The notes: generated by a model from the sequence alone, not told the origin. A stretch of 64,000 nucleotides of DNA from an uncultured Bacteroidota bacterium (GCA_903842575.1 CAIMMM010000166.1:1-64000), one strand, 5' to 3'. Shown: positions 17,199 to 26,906, numbered from the stretch's first letter. Numbers and translations are program-made.

Positions 17199-17222
17199 AA
17201 TAATTAAAAAAAATAAAATGCT

Positions 17223-18551
17223 TTAAATAACTAGTTTTAAAATATAATATACTATAGCTTCCAATAAAGCAGAAACTGGAATAGTCAATACCCAAGCCCA
17301 TAATAGTTTTACCGTTACACCCCAACGAACAGCAGATACTCTTTTTGTAATACCAACTCCTATAATAGATCCTGTAATGGTATGTGTTGTAGATACTGGT
17401 ATTTTAAAATGTTCTGTAGAAAACAACGTTAAAGCTCCAGCGGATTCAGCTACTACGCCTTCAAAAGCAGTTACCTTAGTGATTTTAGAGCCCATTGTTT
17501 TTACAATTTTCCATCCTCCACTCAAAGTTCCTAATGCAATAACTGTATAACATGTCAATGGAATCCAATTGGGCATATGCGACTTAATTCCTAAATCATC
17601 ATTTGGAAGAACTACATTTAAATCCAACCAACCAGCCGACATATCTACATGCGGATTCAATCTCAAATATACTGCAACAGCTGCTGCTATAATTCCCATT
17701 ACTTTTTGAGAATCATTTCCACCATGACCTAAACTAAAAGCAGCAGAGGATAATAATTGCATTTTCTTTAAAACTTTTTCAGCTTTAGCTGTTGAAAAAC
17801 TACTGAAAAACAAGTTGAAAATTGCTAAACTAAAGAATATGAGTCCTACCAAAAACCATTTTATATTGGACGGTTCACTAAAAAAATACCAAAATGAATT
17901 TTCGAAAAAATATTTATTTGTAGGATCTGGAGTAATATCAAATTTTAAAACACTGGATAAAAACCAAATCACTAAAGCCATTAATACTACCGTCAATATT
18001 TTTGGGTAAATGTTTTTCTTAGAAGAATACATCATCCATAAGGAAATAAAATAGGAAATAATCATTCCTAACAAAGGAGCAAATACAATAAAAATAATTA
18101 CAATCATTACTCCTGAAGGTAAAAGTTCCCCTTCTTTTGCTTGTTTAATCCAATTTACAATTTTAAAACCGGCATGTTCTGGATCAGTAACGCCACTAAA
18201 ACCATGAGCAATAGCTGCACCTGCAAAACCACCAATTAATGTATGAGAAGACGAAGATGGAATTCCTTTCCACCATGTAATTAAATTCCAAATAATTGCA
18301 GCTATGACTCCTGCTAAAATTACCACTAAATCAATGCTACTCGTATTAGCAGTTTTGGCTACCGTATCGGCTACTCCAAAACCAAAAACCCAATAAGCCA
18401 TGAAATTAAAAAAAGCTGCCCAAAGTACCGCTTGAAAAGGCGTTAAAACCTTAGTAGCTACAATGGTTGCTATAGAATTGGCTGCATCATGAAAACCATT
18501 GATATAATCAAATAGTAAGGCAAGAACTATAATTATTATTAGTAAAGTCAT
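17223..18551 (-). CDS. pit: PiT-family inorganic phosphate transporter
   Basis: This 442-residue membrane protein belongs to the PiT family (PF01384), which carries phosphate (often as a metal-phosphate complex) with protons or sodium. The two family signatures are visible near the N- and C-terminal halves: GFHDAANSIATIVATKVLTP and the later block PVSTTHTITGSIIGVG, plus SSSSHTLIGGFAGAAIAHG in the N-terminal half. About ten membrane segments can be read. Downstream lies a strong terminator; upstream, after an 87-nt gap filled by an inverted repeat, is the DUF47 partner gene, forming the common transporter and regulator pair. Confidence 0.95.
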   Translation of the reverse strand: MTLLIIIIVLALLFDYINGFHDAANSIATIVATKVLTPFQAVLWAAFFNFMAYWVFGFGVADTVAKTANTSSIDLVVILAGVIAAIIWNLITWWKGIPSSSSHTLIGGFAGAAIAHGFSGVTDPEHAGFKIVNWIKQAKEGELLPSGVMIVIIFIVFAPLLGMIISYFISLWMMYSSKKNIYPKILTVVLMALVIWFLSSVLKFDITPDPTNKYFFENSFWYFFSEPSNIKWFLVGLIFFSLAIFNLFFSSFSTAKAEKVLKKMQLLSSAAFSLGHGGNDSQKVMGIIAAAVAVYLRLNPHVDMSAGWLDLNVVLPNDDLGIKSHMPNWIPLTCYTVIALGTLSGGWKIVKTMGSKITKVTAFEGVVAESAGALTLFSTEHFKIPVSTTHTITGSIIGVGITKRVSAVRWGVTVKLLWAWVLTIPVSALLEAIVYYILKLVI

Positions 18552-18557
18552 ATCATT

Positions 18558-18631
18558 AGTGTTCAGTGTTCAGTATTTAGTGTTCAGTGTCGGCATTTAG
18601 ATTGCAAACTGACCACTGGCAACTGATCACT
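18558..18631. repeat. Inverted-repeat element between the DUF47 and pit genes
   Basis: The left part (18558-18590) is a run of imperfect AGTGTTCAGT units; the right part (18606-18631, AACTGACCACTGGCAACTGATC) is its rough reverse complement. The element fills nearly all of the space between the two genes, starting 7 nt from the pit start codon, so it forms the ribosome-binding region of pit. Similar GTTCAGT-rich stretches are common between flavobacterial genes. Confidence 0.55.
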
Positions 18632-18638
18632 TTGAAAT

Positions 18639-19280
18639 TTATGAATGTTTAACAGAAATTTGTTCCATTACATTGGAAACACTTTTACATTTATCTGAAG
18701 CCATTTCTAATGCTGAGAGTACTTCTTTGTATTTGATAATGTTTTTTGCATCGGTTTCATTCTCAAATATATCCGCCACGGCTTTATCAAAAACGACATC
18801 CGCTTTACTTTCTAATTTGCTGATTTTTTTGCACGTTTCTTTAATTGCTTTATGGTTCATCTCTTTTAATTCTTTGATACCAACACCAATTAACTGACAA
18901 GCTTCTAAGTTAATTTCTGTTAACTTTCTAATAGATTTAGTGATTTTATCTACTTGATACAAACGAATTCTACTGGCAGCACCATTCATGTTATCCGCTA
19001 CATCGTCAATAGATTTAATCAAAGAATGAATATCTTCTCTATCAAAAGGAGTAATGAAATTTCTACTTAATTCTAGATGTGTTTTATGAGTAAGCTCTTC
19101 AATTGTTGCTTCAAATTCTTCAATTTTACTGAAATATTCTTCTCTTTCTGCTTTAGGCGCATTTACAGCTTCATGCAATGTTTCTGCAAGCAAAATTAAA
19201 TTGCTTGAGGCTTGTTCAAATAAAGGAAAGAACTTTTTATCTTTAGGAACTAAAAACTGGAAAACACTGTTTAATGACAT
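18639..19280 (-). CDS. DUF47-family (PhoU-like) protein, partner of the phosphate transporter
   Basis: The 213-residue all-helical protein belongs to DUF47 (PF01865), related to PhoU. Recognisable features are the N-terminal FLVPKDKKFFPLFEQ, the repeated helices with EIE/EEF clusters that can bind metals, FITPFDREDIHSLIKSIDDVAD, and the mirrored second half. Such proteins sit next to PiT transporters and are thought to control them. Here the gene is the first of a two-gene operon with pit. The start at 19280 follows a consensus -7 box with a leader of about 15-20 nt. Confidence 0.92.
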   Translation of the reverse strand: MSLNSVFQFLVPKDKKFFPLFEQASSNLILLAETLHEAVNAPKAEREEYFSKIEEFEATIEELTHKTHLELSRNFITPFDREDIHSLIKSIDDVADNMNGAASRIRLYQVDKITKSIRKLTEINLEACQLIGVGIKELKEMNHKAIKETCKKISKLESKADVVFDKAVADIFENETDAKNIIKYKEVLSALEMASDKCKSVSNVMEQISVKHS

Positions 19281-19301
19281 CTCTTATAATTTAAAATCAA
19301 G

Positions 19302-19309
19302 CAAAGATA
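19302..19309 (-). promoter_or_regulatory. -7 box of the DUF47-pit promoter
   Basis: TATCTTTG on the minus strand matches TAnnTTTG exactly. I find no TTG at the expected distance upstream. Confidence 0.55.
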
Positions 19310-19446
19310 TTTACTCCACGTTAATAAATCATTAACTAAATAATAATATGAGGTTATTAATTTTTACAATTTGTTAATATTAAAAAAAAAACGCTCTTTT
19401 AAAAACGTTTCGTACATTAGCCACACTAAAAAAACAGCATCATTTT

Positions 19447-21075
19447 ATGGATATCAACTTCAATAAAAACGAAGATCACAACAAACTTTTACTTTCCAAT
19501 TTAAAACAACGCTTTGCCAAAGTAAAATTGGGTGGTGGTGAAAAACGTATTGAAAAATTGCATTCCGAAGGCAAAATGACAGCGCGTGAACGCATTGATT
19601 ATTTATTGGATGCGAAAGCAAAATGTATTGAAATAGGTGCATTTGTTGGTGACGGAATGTATACTGAACACGGCGGTTGCCCGTCGGGAGGTGTGGTGGT
19701 AAAAATTGGGTATATCAAAGGAAAGCAATGTATAGTTGTTGCCAATGACGCTACGGTGAAAGCCGGCGCATGGTTTCCAATTACAGGAAAAAAGAATTTA
19801 CGCGCTCAGGAATTAGCCATGGAAAATCGACTACCCATCATTTATTTGGTGGATTCGGCTGGCGTTTACTTGCCTTTGCAAGATGAAATTTTCCCCGATA
19901 AAGAACATTTTGGCAGAATTTTTAGAAATAATGCGGTGATGAGTAGCATGGGAATTACCCAAATCGCTGCTGTTATGGGAAGTTGTGTAGCGGGTGGCGC
20001 TTATCTCCCTATAATGAGTGACGAAGCCATGATTGTAGATAAAACAGGAAGTATTTTCTTGGCAGGAAGTTATTTGGTGAAAGCCGCCATTGGAGAAACA
20101 ATAGATAACGAAACGCTCGGTGGCGCTACAACGCACTGTGAAATCTCAGGCGTGACCGATTATAAAGCCAAAGACGATGCAGCTGCATTAGATAGAATAA
20201 AAAGTATCGTTGGCAAAATTGGCGATTATGATAAAGCTGGTTTTAACAGAGAAAAAGCAGAGAAACCAGCATTAGATGAAAAAGAAATATTTGGCATTAT
20301 TCCAAAAGCTCGAAACGAACAATACGATATGTATGATATCCTAAAACGTTTGGTGGATAATTCCGAGTTTGATGAATACAAAGGCGACTATGGTAAAACA
20401 TTAATAACCGCATATGCCAGAATTGATGGTTGGGCTGTGGGAATTGTTGCCAATCAACGAAAAGTAGTTAAAACTGCCAAAGGCGAAATGCAATTTGGTG
20501 GTGCTATCTATTCCGATTCTGCTGATAAAGCCACACGTTTTATTGCCAATTGCAACCAAAAGAAAATTCCGCTAGTCTTTGTACAAGACGTTACCGGATT
20601 TATGGTAGGAAGCAAATCAGAACATGGCGGTATTATAAAAGATGGAGCCAAAATGGTAAATGCCGTTTCCAATTCGGTGGTGCCTAAATTCACGGTTATT
20701 ATCGGAAATTCTTATGGCGCTGGAAACTATGCTATGTGTGGAAAAGCCTATGACCCCCGATTAATATTTGCTTGGCCAAGTGCGGAACTCGCCGTTATGG
20801 GCGGAACACAAGCCGCCAAAGTATTGGCACAAATTGAAGCCTCCTCCCTAAAAGCCAAAGGCGAAGTGGTGGATGATAAAAAAGAACAGGAATTGTTCGA
20901 TATCATAAAAGCGCGCTACGACAATCAAGTGAGTCCTTATTATGCCGCAGCTCGTTTGTGGACCGACGCTATTATTGATCCTCTTGATACCCGAACCTGG
21001 ATTTCTATGGGTATTGAAGCAGCCAACCACGCTCCTATTGAAAAGAAATTTAATATGGGTGTGATTCAGGTTTAA
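19447..21075 (+). CDS. Acyl-CoA carboxylase carboxyltransferase (beta) subunit, methylcrotonoyl-CoA carboxylase-like
   Basis: The 542-residue protein consists of two crotonase-like carboxyltransferase domains (PF01039). It carries GGCPSGGVVVKIG, the first oxyanion-hole region VAGGAYLPIMSDEAMI, and in the second half QDVTGFMVG and GNSYGAGNYAMCGKAYDPR. The order of blocks (including LVDSAGVYLPLQDEIFPD and FGRIFRNNAVMSS) resembles methylcrotonoyl-CoA carboxylase beta, in leucine breakdown, more than propionyl-CoA carboxylase; acyl specificity remains uncertain. The biotin-carrying alpha subunit is not adjacent. Its stop codon overlaps the stop of the converging leucine-rich-repeat gene (shared TTAA). 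Confidence 0.9.
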   Translation: MDINFNKNEDHNKLLLSNLKQRFAKVKLGGGEKRIEKLHSEGKMTARERIDYLLDAKAKCIEIGAFVGDGMYTEHGGCPSGGVVVKIGYIKGKQCIVVANDATVKAGAWFPITGKKNLRAQELAMENRLPIIYLVDSAGVYLPLQDEIFPDKEHFGRIFRNNAVMSSMGITQIAAVMGSCVAGGAYLPIMSDEAMIVDKTGSIFLAGSYLVKAAIGETIDNETLGGATTHCEISGVTDYKAKDDAAALDRIKSIVGKIGDYDKAGFNREKAEKPALDEKEIFGIIPKARNEQYDMYDILKRLVDNSEFDEYKGDYGKTLITAYARIDGWAVGIVANQRKVVKTAKGEMQFGGAIYSDSADKATRFIANCNQKKIPLVFVQDVTGFMVGSKSEHGGIIKDGAKMVNAVSNSVVPKFTVIIGNSYGAGNYAMCGKAYDPRLIFAWPSAELAVMGGTQAAKVLAQIEASSLKAKGEVVDDKKEQELFDIIKARYDNQVSPYYAAARLWTDAIIDPLDTRTWISMGIEAANHAPIEKKFNMGVIQV

Positions 21076-22649
21076 TTCTTAACTATTTTATCAAACTTTG
21101 AAGTATTGTTTGAGATAATTTCAAGGACATATATTCCTGTTTGAAGTTCACTTATAGAATTGGAATATGAATTCGCATTGACTAAATTACTCAAAACCAA
21201 TCTTCCATTCATATCATAAATATTGAAGGAATCAATTTTAGAACCACTACTGATATTTAACATAGAACCAACAGGATTAGGGAATATAGTGGGTGCAAAT
21301 TCACAAGTTGCACTTACACCTACGCTACTCATATTCGTAGCAGAAAAAAAAGCGTCATAATTATTAACCTGAAAGTCATCAACACAAGCATACAATAATG
21401 GGTTGTTGTCAAATTTCATAGCTCCCTGGTTGTTTATCAACAAATCATAAGGATTAGCAATAACATGCTTCATGTTAATTGAACTGATTTGATTATTACT
21501 GCAATCTAAGCCTGTTAAGTTTTGAACCCATTCAAGATTTAGAGCCGTAAGATTGTTATTGCTACAATTAATTCCCCTTAGATCAGTTCCCTGAACTTTT
21601 ATTTCTTCCAACAAATTATTTTGACACCCAAGTTGTTTAAATTCATTTCCTAAATTTTCGAAATTTAGTGTTGTGATTTTATTAAAACTGCAGTCTATAT
21701 AGTAAAGTTGATTGGATGCTGGAGTAATGATAAGTTCTTCTATTAAATTATTGTTGCAGGTAGCTTGAACAATTTTAGTTACAGTTGTAAAATCAAGTTT
21801 ATCAATTTGATTATATTCACAATGTAAAGTCACTAAATTACTTAAGCCCGACAAATCGAGTTGTGTTATTTGATTATTGCTACAATCTGCATATGCCAAA
21901 TTGGATAAATTCTGAATATTTAGTGTCGTTAAACCAGTACGATTGCAATACAAATTTGCCAAACTAGATGCGCCTGTGAAATCCAAAGCCAGAAGATTTG
22001 GTTGATTTCTTATCTCTACAAAATTAAGTGCTGTATTTCCTCCGAATTGAGCATTATTTAACATCCCGTTAAACATAAAATTCTGATCAAATCCCCCATT
22101 TAGAATCTCTACTCTTTCCAGTAAAGGCAAACCATTAAAGTTGACAGTTTCCAGTTTACTTTCAGAAGCATAAAACTTTTTTAATGCGAAATTAGTTGTC
22201 AAATCTAAATTTTGAATGCTACTAAGGCCCAGAGTAATGCTTTCTAATGAAGTACAACCATTGACTGTTAAATTCACAATTGGACTAAAGGAAATAGGAT
22301 TCAATGTTCCTCCTGAATTAGCTCCTGAAATTCTAAGATCCTTTAAATTAGTTAAGTTATTTAGGTTTAGTGAAGTTGCTTCGTTAACTAATATCTCAAT
22401 GGACTGAAGATTTGTAAAGTGTTCCAAACCCGTAAAATTAGCAACAGTAGATACACCTCCAACGAAATAATTAAAAGTTGTGAAATTAATTAATGATAAC
22501 GCCTCCTGTTGGCTAACTTCTCCATCTCCATTAGTATCAAGATGATAACCAACTCCAGGTCCAATGAGATAGTTTTTTAAAACTGGGTCGGGTATATTAA
22601 TAATCTGAGAAAATGAAAATATAGGAAATAATAAGAAAAGGTATTTCAT
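21072..22649 (-). CDS. Secreted leucine-rich-repeat protein with T9SS sorting domain
   Basis: The 525-residue protein starts with a short signal peptide (about 1-16), followed by a segment with an EF-hand-like calcium loop DTNGDGEVSQQEA (about 38-50) that usually precedes these repeats. The central part has about 15 leucine-rich repeats of 20-22 residues with a recurring CSNNQI/L core, for example LDCSNNQIS and IDCSFNKIT. The last 75 residues form a type A T9SS C-terminal sorting domain (FPNPVGSMLNIS, GIYVLEI). It is therefore an exported, probably cell-surface protein for binding other proteins or glycans. The target is unknown. Confidence 0.87.
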   Translation of the reverse strand: MKYLFLLFPIFSFSQIINIPDPVLKNYLIGPGVGYHLDTNGDGEVSQQEALSLINFTTFNYFVGGVSTVANFTGLEHFTNLQSIEILVNEATSLNLNNLTNLKDLRISGANSGGTLNPISFSPIVNLTVNGCTSLESITLGLSSIQNLDLTTNFALKKFYASESKLETVNFNGLPLLERVEILNGGFDQNFMFNGMLNNAQFGGNTALNFVEIRNQPNLLALDFTGASSLANLYCNRTGLTTLNIQNLSNLAYADCSNNQITQLDLSGLSNLVTLHCEYNQIDKLDFTTVTKIVQATCNNNLIEELIITPASNQLYYIDCSFNKITTLNFENLGNEFKQLGCQNNLLEEIKVQGTDLRGINCSNNNLTALNLEWVQNLTGLDCSNNQISSINMKHVIANPYDLLINNQGAMKFDNNPLLYACVDDFQVNNYDAFFSATNMSSVGVSATCEFAPTIFPNPVGSMLNISSGSKIDSFNIYDMNGRLVLSNLVNANSYSNSISELQTGIYVLEIISNNTSKFDKIVKN

Positions 22650-22669
22650 AAATGTATAAATTTGAAAAT

Positions 22670-22677
22670 CAAATTTA
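22670..22677 (-). promoter_or_regulatory. -7 box of the leucine-rich-repeat gene
   Basis: TAAATTTG on the minus strand matches TAnnTTTG; a TTTTG lies 22 nt upstream (22700-22704). The leader would be only about 14 nt. Confidence 0.5.
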
Positions 22678-22745
22678 GTTCATTTTTTTAATATCGTAAC
22701 AAAATAAATCTACTCAATAATAACTAAGTACCATTTTAATCAACT

Positions 22746-24365
22746 ATGAAAAAAATCCTCCTACTAAGTTTAATTACAATAGGTATACAAAACCTTAAAG
22801 CCCAAGAAACATTCACACGCAGAGACACGCTGCATGGCGGTTTGCGTTGGGAGCGTACTTGCTTTGATGTATTACATTATGATTTGAATATCAAAATAAA
22901 TCCCGATGAAAAATCCATTGTGGGTTATAATTTTATTACTTTTAAAGTTGTAGAAAAAACAGCCAAAATTCAATTGGATTTATTCAGCAATATGCAAATT
23001 GACAGTATTGTAATGAATGCTCAAAAATTGAATTATACACGAGAATTTGATGCCGTTTTTATCACTTTCCCAAATCCATTAGAAGCAGATTCAAATTCAC
23101 ATTCCATAAAATTTTATTATTCTGGCAAACCTATTATTGCCAAAAATGCGCCTTGGGATGGGGGCTTTGTTTTCAAGAAAGATAGTCAAGGAAAACCATG
23201 GATTGGTGTGGCTGTACAAGGAACTGGAGCGAGTTTATGGTATCCCGTGAAAGACACACAAACCGATGAACCCGATTTGGGTGCTACGATAAAAGTAGCA
23301 GTTCCTAATGGTTTGATTGATGTTTCCAATGGAAGGTTATTAGGAAGTGAAGATTTAAAAAACGGTTACACGCGTTGGGATTGGGAATTAAAAAACCCGA
23401 TAAACAATTATAACATTACAGTGAATATTGGTGATTATGTTCATTTTGGCGAAAACTATAAAGGGTTGGATTTGGATTATTATGTGTTGCGTCAAAACGA
23501 AGTTAAAGCAAAAGCCCACTTTGAACAAGTAAAACCTATGATGGATTGTTATCAAAGTAAATTTGGAAAATATCCCTTTGCCGAAGATGGTTACAAATTG
23601 GTAGAAACACCTTATTTAGGTATGGAACACCAAAGCGCTGTGGCTTATGGTAATAGATACGTGCAAGGTTATCTTGGAAGTGACATGACAGGAACCGGAA
23701 TCGGACTATTATTTGACTATATCATCATTCATGAAAGTGGCCACGAATGGTTTGGCAATAGCATCACTTCAAAAGATACCGCCGACATGTGGATTCATGA
23801 AGGATTTACAAACTATATGGAATGTGTTTATGTGGAATGTCTTTACGGTTATGATAAAGCGATGCAATACACCAATGGACTAAAACGAAGTGTTCAAAAT
23901 GAGGAACCAATTATTGGTGCTTTTGGCGTAAACAAAGAAGGTTCTGGAGATATGTATCCTAAAGGCGCTTTGTTTTTAAACACCTTGCGCCACGTTGTCA
24001 ATAATGACGATATGTGGTGGAAAATTCTATTGAAATATTCCGAAACCTTCCGACATAAGATTATAGATACCGAAACAGTGAATGCCTTTTTTAATCAGGA
24101 ATCAGGAATGGATTTAACGCCTATTTTTAATCAATATTTACGTGAAAAAGCTATCCCTAACTTAAGTTTACGTATCAATAATAATAAGCTTGAGTTTCGT
24201 TGGGAAGCCAATGCAAAAGGTTTTGCCATGCCCATTGACATCAAAATAAATGGAAAAAAAACCAGAATTTATCCAACACAGGATTGGACTAAATCAAAAC
24301 TAAAAATCAGTAAATTAGAAGAGGTTGAAGTTTTGAAAGATCATTTTTATGTAAATGTAATTTAG
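22746..24365 (+). CDS. M1-family zinc metallopeptidase
   Basis: This 539-residue protein has a signal peptide (about 1-19, ending NLKAQ) and an M1 aminopeptidase layout: N-terminal beta saddle, then a thermolysin-like catalytic domain. The zinc site is His329-Glu-Ser-Gly-His333 with the third ligand Glu352 in WIHEGFTNYME, the correct spacing for gluzincins. A substrate-binding GAMEN-like motif appears as YLGMEHQSA, a variant in which the exact GAMEN is not kept. The enzyme is probably periplasmic and trims peptides. It lacks the long C-terminal helical domain of full-length PepN, as is common in Bacteroidota. Confidence 0.9.
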   Translation: MKKILLLSLITIGIQNLKAQETFTRRDTLHGGLRWERTCFDVLHYDLNIKINPDEKSIVGYNFITFKVVEKTAKIQLDLFSNMQIDSIVMNAQKLNYTREFDAVFITFPNPLEADSNSHSIKFYYSGKPIIAKNAPWDGGFVFKKDSQGKPWIGVAVQGTGASLWYPVKDTQTDEPDLGATIKVAVPNGLIDVSNGRLLGSEDLKNGYTRWDWELKNPINNYNITVNIGDYVHFGENYKGLDLDYYVLRQNEVKAKAHFEQVKPMMDCYQSKFGKYPFAEDGYKLVETPYLGMEHQSAVAYGNRYVQGYLGSDMTGTGIGLLFDYIIIHESGHEWFGNSITSKDTADMWIHEGFTNYMECVYVECLYGYDKAMQYTNGLKRSVQNEEPIIGAFGVNKEGSGDMYPKGALFLNTLRHVVNNDDMWWKILLKYSETFRHKIIDTETVNAFFNQESGMDLTPIFNQYLREKAIPNLSLRINNNKLEFRWEANAKGFAMPIDIKINGKKTRIYPTQDWTKSKLKISKLEEVEVLKDHFYVNVI

Positions 24366-24444
24366 CCAAGTAATATTTTCACACTAAACCACATGTATCT
24401 TATTAAATTTTAGTAACTTAGTTTGAATTTTAAACTTAATTATT

Positions 24445-24870
24445 ATGGATACTTCAGTAAAAGGTTTGAATAAATGGGCAAATGCTCATACAAATTACGG
24501 TTTAGATGTATTACGCATAGCATTGGGCTTTTTTTTAATCTACAAAGGCGGGAGTTTTATCACTAACAGCAGAAATTTTGAAGATTTAATTGCTCCATTA
24601 ATCAATTTCATGGGAGGAATGTTAACCTTTCATTATATTGCAGCAGCGCACATAATGGGTGGTATAATGATTGTTTTTGGATTACTAACCCGTTGGGCAA
24701 TTATTGCACAATTGCCTATTCTTTTAGGGGCTGTCATCGTAAACTTTATTGGAGAATTCAACTTAACCAACCTGCTTCTTTCAGGATTAACGCTACTTTT
24801 ATGTTTGTTTTTCTTGTTTTATGGTGGCGGTAAACACTCAGCAGATTATTATTTTAAAATGGAAAAGTAA
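24445..24870 (+). CDS. DoxX-family membrane protein
   Basis: The 141-residue protein has four hydrophobic segments (about 18-38, 55-80, 82-102 and 108-126) and fits the DoxX family (PF07681). The first half contains LRIALGFFLIYKGGSF, typical of the first helix. Members are integral inner-membrane proteins with roles proposed in redox stress, but the biochemical activity here is not known. It is a single gene with a strong terminator that it shares with menE. Confidence 0.82.
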   Translation: MDTSVKGLNKWANAHTNYGLDVLRIALGFFLIYKGGSFITNSRNFEDLIAPLINFMGGMLTFHYIAAAHIMGGIMIVFGLLTRWAIIAQLPILLGAVIVNFIGEFNLTNLLLSGLTLLLCLFFLFYGGGKHSADYYFKMEK

Positions 24871-24886
24871 ACCCATATTGAAATAT

Positions 24887-24925
24887 AAAAAAAGATGCAC
24901 TAAATAAATTTAGTGCATCTTTTTA
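24887..24925. terminator. Bidirectional terminator of doxX and menE
   Basis: GATGCACTAAA (24894-24904) and TTTAGTGCATC (24909-24919) form an 11-bp stem with a TAAA loop, flanked by A and T runs. Its right side contains the stop codon of menE. Confidence 0.9.
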
Positions 24926-25963
24926 TTTAAAACTTTCATTCCTAATTACCTTTCCAAAAGATGTTTCTTTAAATTTTGGAATGAAAATAATTTCCTTAGG
25001 TTTTTCATATTTATCTAAATTCTCGAATAAATTTTCATCCAAATCATATTTCTCGGATTCTATTACTAATACTACTTTCTCCCCTAGCTCTTTATCTTCT
25101 ATAGAGGAAATAAAAAATCGCTCAGTAATTTTACACGATAATTTTTCTTCAATTTGTTCTGGAATTAATTTAATACCTCCACTATTAATAACATTGTCCA
25201 TTCTACCAAGAAAAACAAATTGATTTTCGTTGACTAACTCAACAATGTCGTTTGTATGTATAATTTCATCCGAAATGCTTGGAGCATGGATAACCAAACA
25301 ATTCTTATCATCATAAGAAATAGTGACGTTGGGCAATACAGTATAAGCTTTCTCTCCAACATGTTTTGCGGCAATGTGTGTAATCGTTTCTGTCATACCA
25401 AAGGTTTCCCAAACTTCTGTTTTTAACTTCATCAATGCTTTTTCTAAAGCACTATTGATTTTGGCGCCACCAACAATTAACTTTTTAACTCTTTTTAACT
25501 CTACTAAGGAATTTTGTGCTTGCAAAGGAACCATGGCTACAAAATCATAAACATTTTCATCATGCAACATAGGATGAGAACTTGGAGCAACAAATTCCAA
25601 CTCAAGTCCTAAAATCATAGCACGAATCAACATCATTTTCCCAGCAACATATTTTACAGGCAAACATTGAAGTGCTTTATCCCCGGGATGCAAATCAAAG
25701 AAATCACCTGTTGCCAAAGCAGAGTTTACCATGGCTTGTTTACTTACCGTTATTATTTTTGGTGCTCCAGTTGTACCCGAAGTTTGCATTTCTATATAAT
25801 CTTTACTATCAAACCAATCCAAAAGAAAATCTCCAACTGGTTTTTCAAAATCCTCTCCTTCTTTTATAAAACTATAAGCAACACGGCACAAATCTTCTCT
25901 ATTGAGTTGAAATCCATTCAATTTGAATTGATTATGTACATTTTGGTAGGTTAGACTATTCAT
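24923..25963 (-). CDS. menE: AMP-binding enzyme, probable o-succinylbenzoate-CoA ligase
   Basis: The protein belongs to the ANL adenylating superfamily. Signature blocks are the P-loop-like QTSGTTGAPK, the A5 motif WETFGMTET, the hinge GRMDNVINSGGIKL and a C-terminal lysine in FGKVIRNE. At 346 residues it is much shorter than most acyl-CoA ligases (about 500), as in the short MenE enzymes of Bacteroidota, which make OSB-CoA for menaquinone. The role is inferred from size and motif pattern; no other men gene is nearby. The longer frame to 25972 begins with TTG, so I use the ATG at 25963, which overlaps the upstream CPBP gene by 8 nt. Confidence 0.82.
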   Translation of the reverse strand: MNSLTYQNVHNQFKLNGFQLNREDLCRVAYSFIKEGEDFEKPVGDFLLDWFDSKDYIEMQTSGTTGAPKIITVSKQAMVNSALATGDFFDLHPGDKALQCLPVKYVAGKMMLIRAMILGLELEFVAPSSHPMLHDENVYDFVAMVPLQAQNSLVELKRVKKLIVGGAKINSALEKALMKLKTEVWETFGMTETITHIAAKHVGEKAYTVLPNVTISYDDKNCLVIHAPSISDEIIHTNDIVELVNENQFVFLGRMDNVINSGGIKLIPEQIEEKLSCKITERFFISSIEDKELGEKVVLVIESEKYDLDENLFENLDKYEKPKEIIFIPKFKETSFGKVIRNESFK

Positions 25964-26906
25964 TATTTTCAATATTTTGATTAAACAATTTTTCTTTTAC
26001 TGTTGGTTCTTTCACTTTACCTGATAATTTTTCTCTCCAATTTTTCCATTGGTATTTTTTACTTAAAATATATAACAATATAGGATATGTAATTGCAATA
26101 GAGACAATCATTTCCCATAATATATCAGAGGAGTTCTGCACTTCTGTATATTTAAAAACGGCATCGGTTTGTAATGCCGAAAAATCGCTTGTGATTAAAA
26201 GTGCCGCTACCAAGTTATTTCCCAAATGAAAACCTAAAGCCAATTCTATACCTTCATCCATCAAGGTCATTATTCCTAAAAGCAATCCCGTTCCAATGTA
26301 AAAAATCATAACACTAAAACCCATTTCAGCAACTTCAGGGTTGGCGCTATGAAAAAGCCCAAAAAAAGCGGAAGTAATCACAAGTGGAAGCCATCTATTC
26401 TTAGCAATTATTCCTATTTGTTGCATCAAATAACCACGGAACAAATATTCTTCAAAAGCAATTTGAAAAGGAAACAATAAAATGCTAATTATAAATAAAA
26501 CAGCAAATTTTTCTGGACGAAAATTCCAGATGATATTTGATCCATCGTAATAATAACTAACAAAAAAACATAGTAGTGACATTGAAACGATTAATACTAA
26601 AGAGAATAAAATTCTTTTAAAATCAACTTTTATTCTTGTTGTAGTTAGGGAAAGAATGCTTCTGTTATGAAGGAAATAAACCAAGAAAAATAATACTCCT
26701 AGCAAGAAAACAAAAATACTCAAATTTAAAATTAAAGCTAAATTTTTGTTCATTTCTTTAGCCATGTCATACATTTTATCAATATTTTTTTTTGATAAAA
26801 TCAGGTAGACAATAAAATTTAGTATAAAAATTCCTGTGGTGATTAATGTTGTAATCAATACACGCCACCAAACATTATTTCCTTTATATGCTTGTTCTAT
26901 AAACAT
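25956..26906 (-). CDS. CPBP-family intramembrane glutamic endopeptidase
   Basis: The 316-residue membrane protein has about eight membrane segments. The three CPBP/Abi motifs are intact: EEYLFRG (EExxxR), FGLFHS (FxxxH) and HLGNN (HxxxN), which form the active site of intramembrane proteases such as Rce1. Its substrate is unknown; family roles include prenyl-protein processing, bacteriocin self-protection and membrane-anchored factor cleavage. It overlaps menE by 8 nt, so the two are cotranscribed, though no functional link is evident. A charged tail of about 35 residues follows the last segment. Confidence 0.88.
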   Translation of the reverse strand: MFIEQAYKGNNVWWRVLITTLITTGIFILNFIVYLILSKKNIDKMYDMAKEMNKNLALILNLSIFVFLLGVLFFLVYFLHNRSILSLTTTRIKVDFKRILFSLVLIVSMSLLCFFVSYYYDGSNIIWNFRPEKFAVLFIISILLFPFQIAFEEYLFRGYLMQQIGIIAKNRWLPLVITSAFFGLFHSANPEVAEMGFSVMIFYIGTGLLLGIMTLMDEGIELALGFHLGNNLVAALLITSDFSALQTDAVFKYTEVQNSSDILWEMIVSIAITYPILLYILSKKYQWKNWREKLSGKVKEPTVKEKLFNQNIENNE

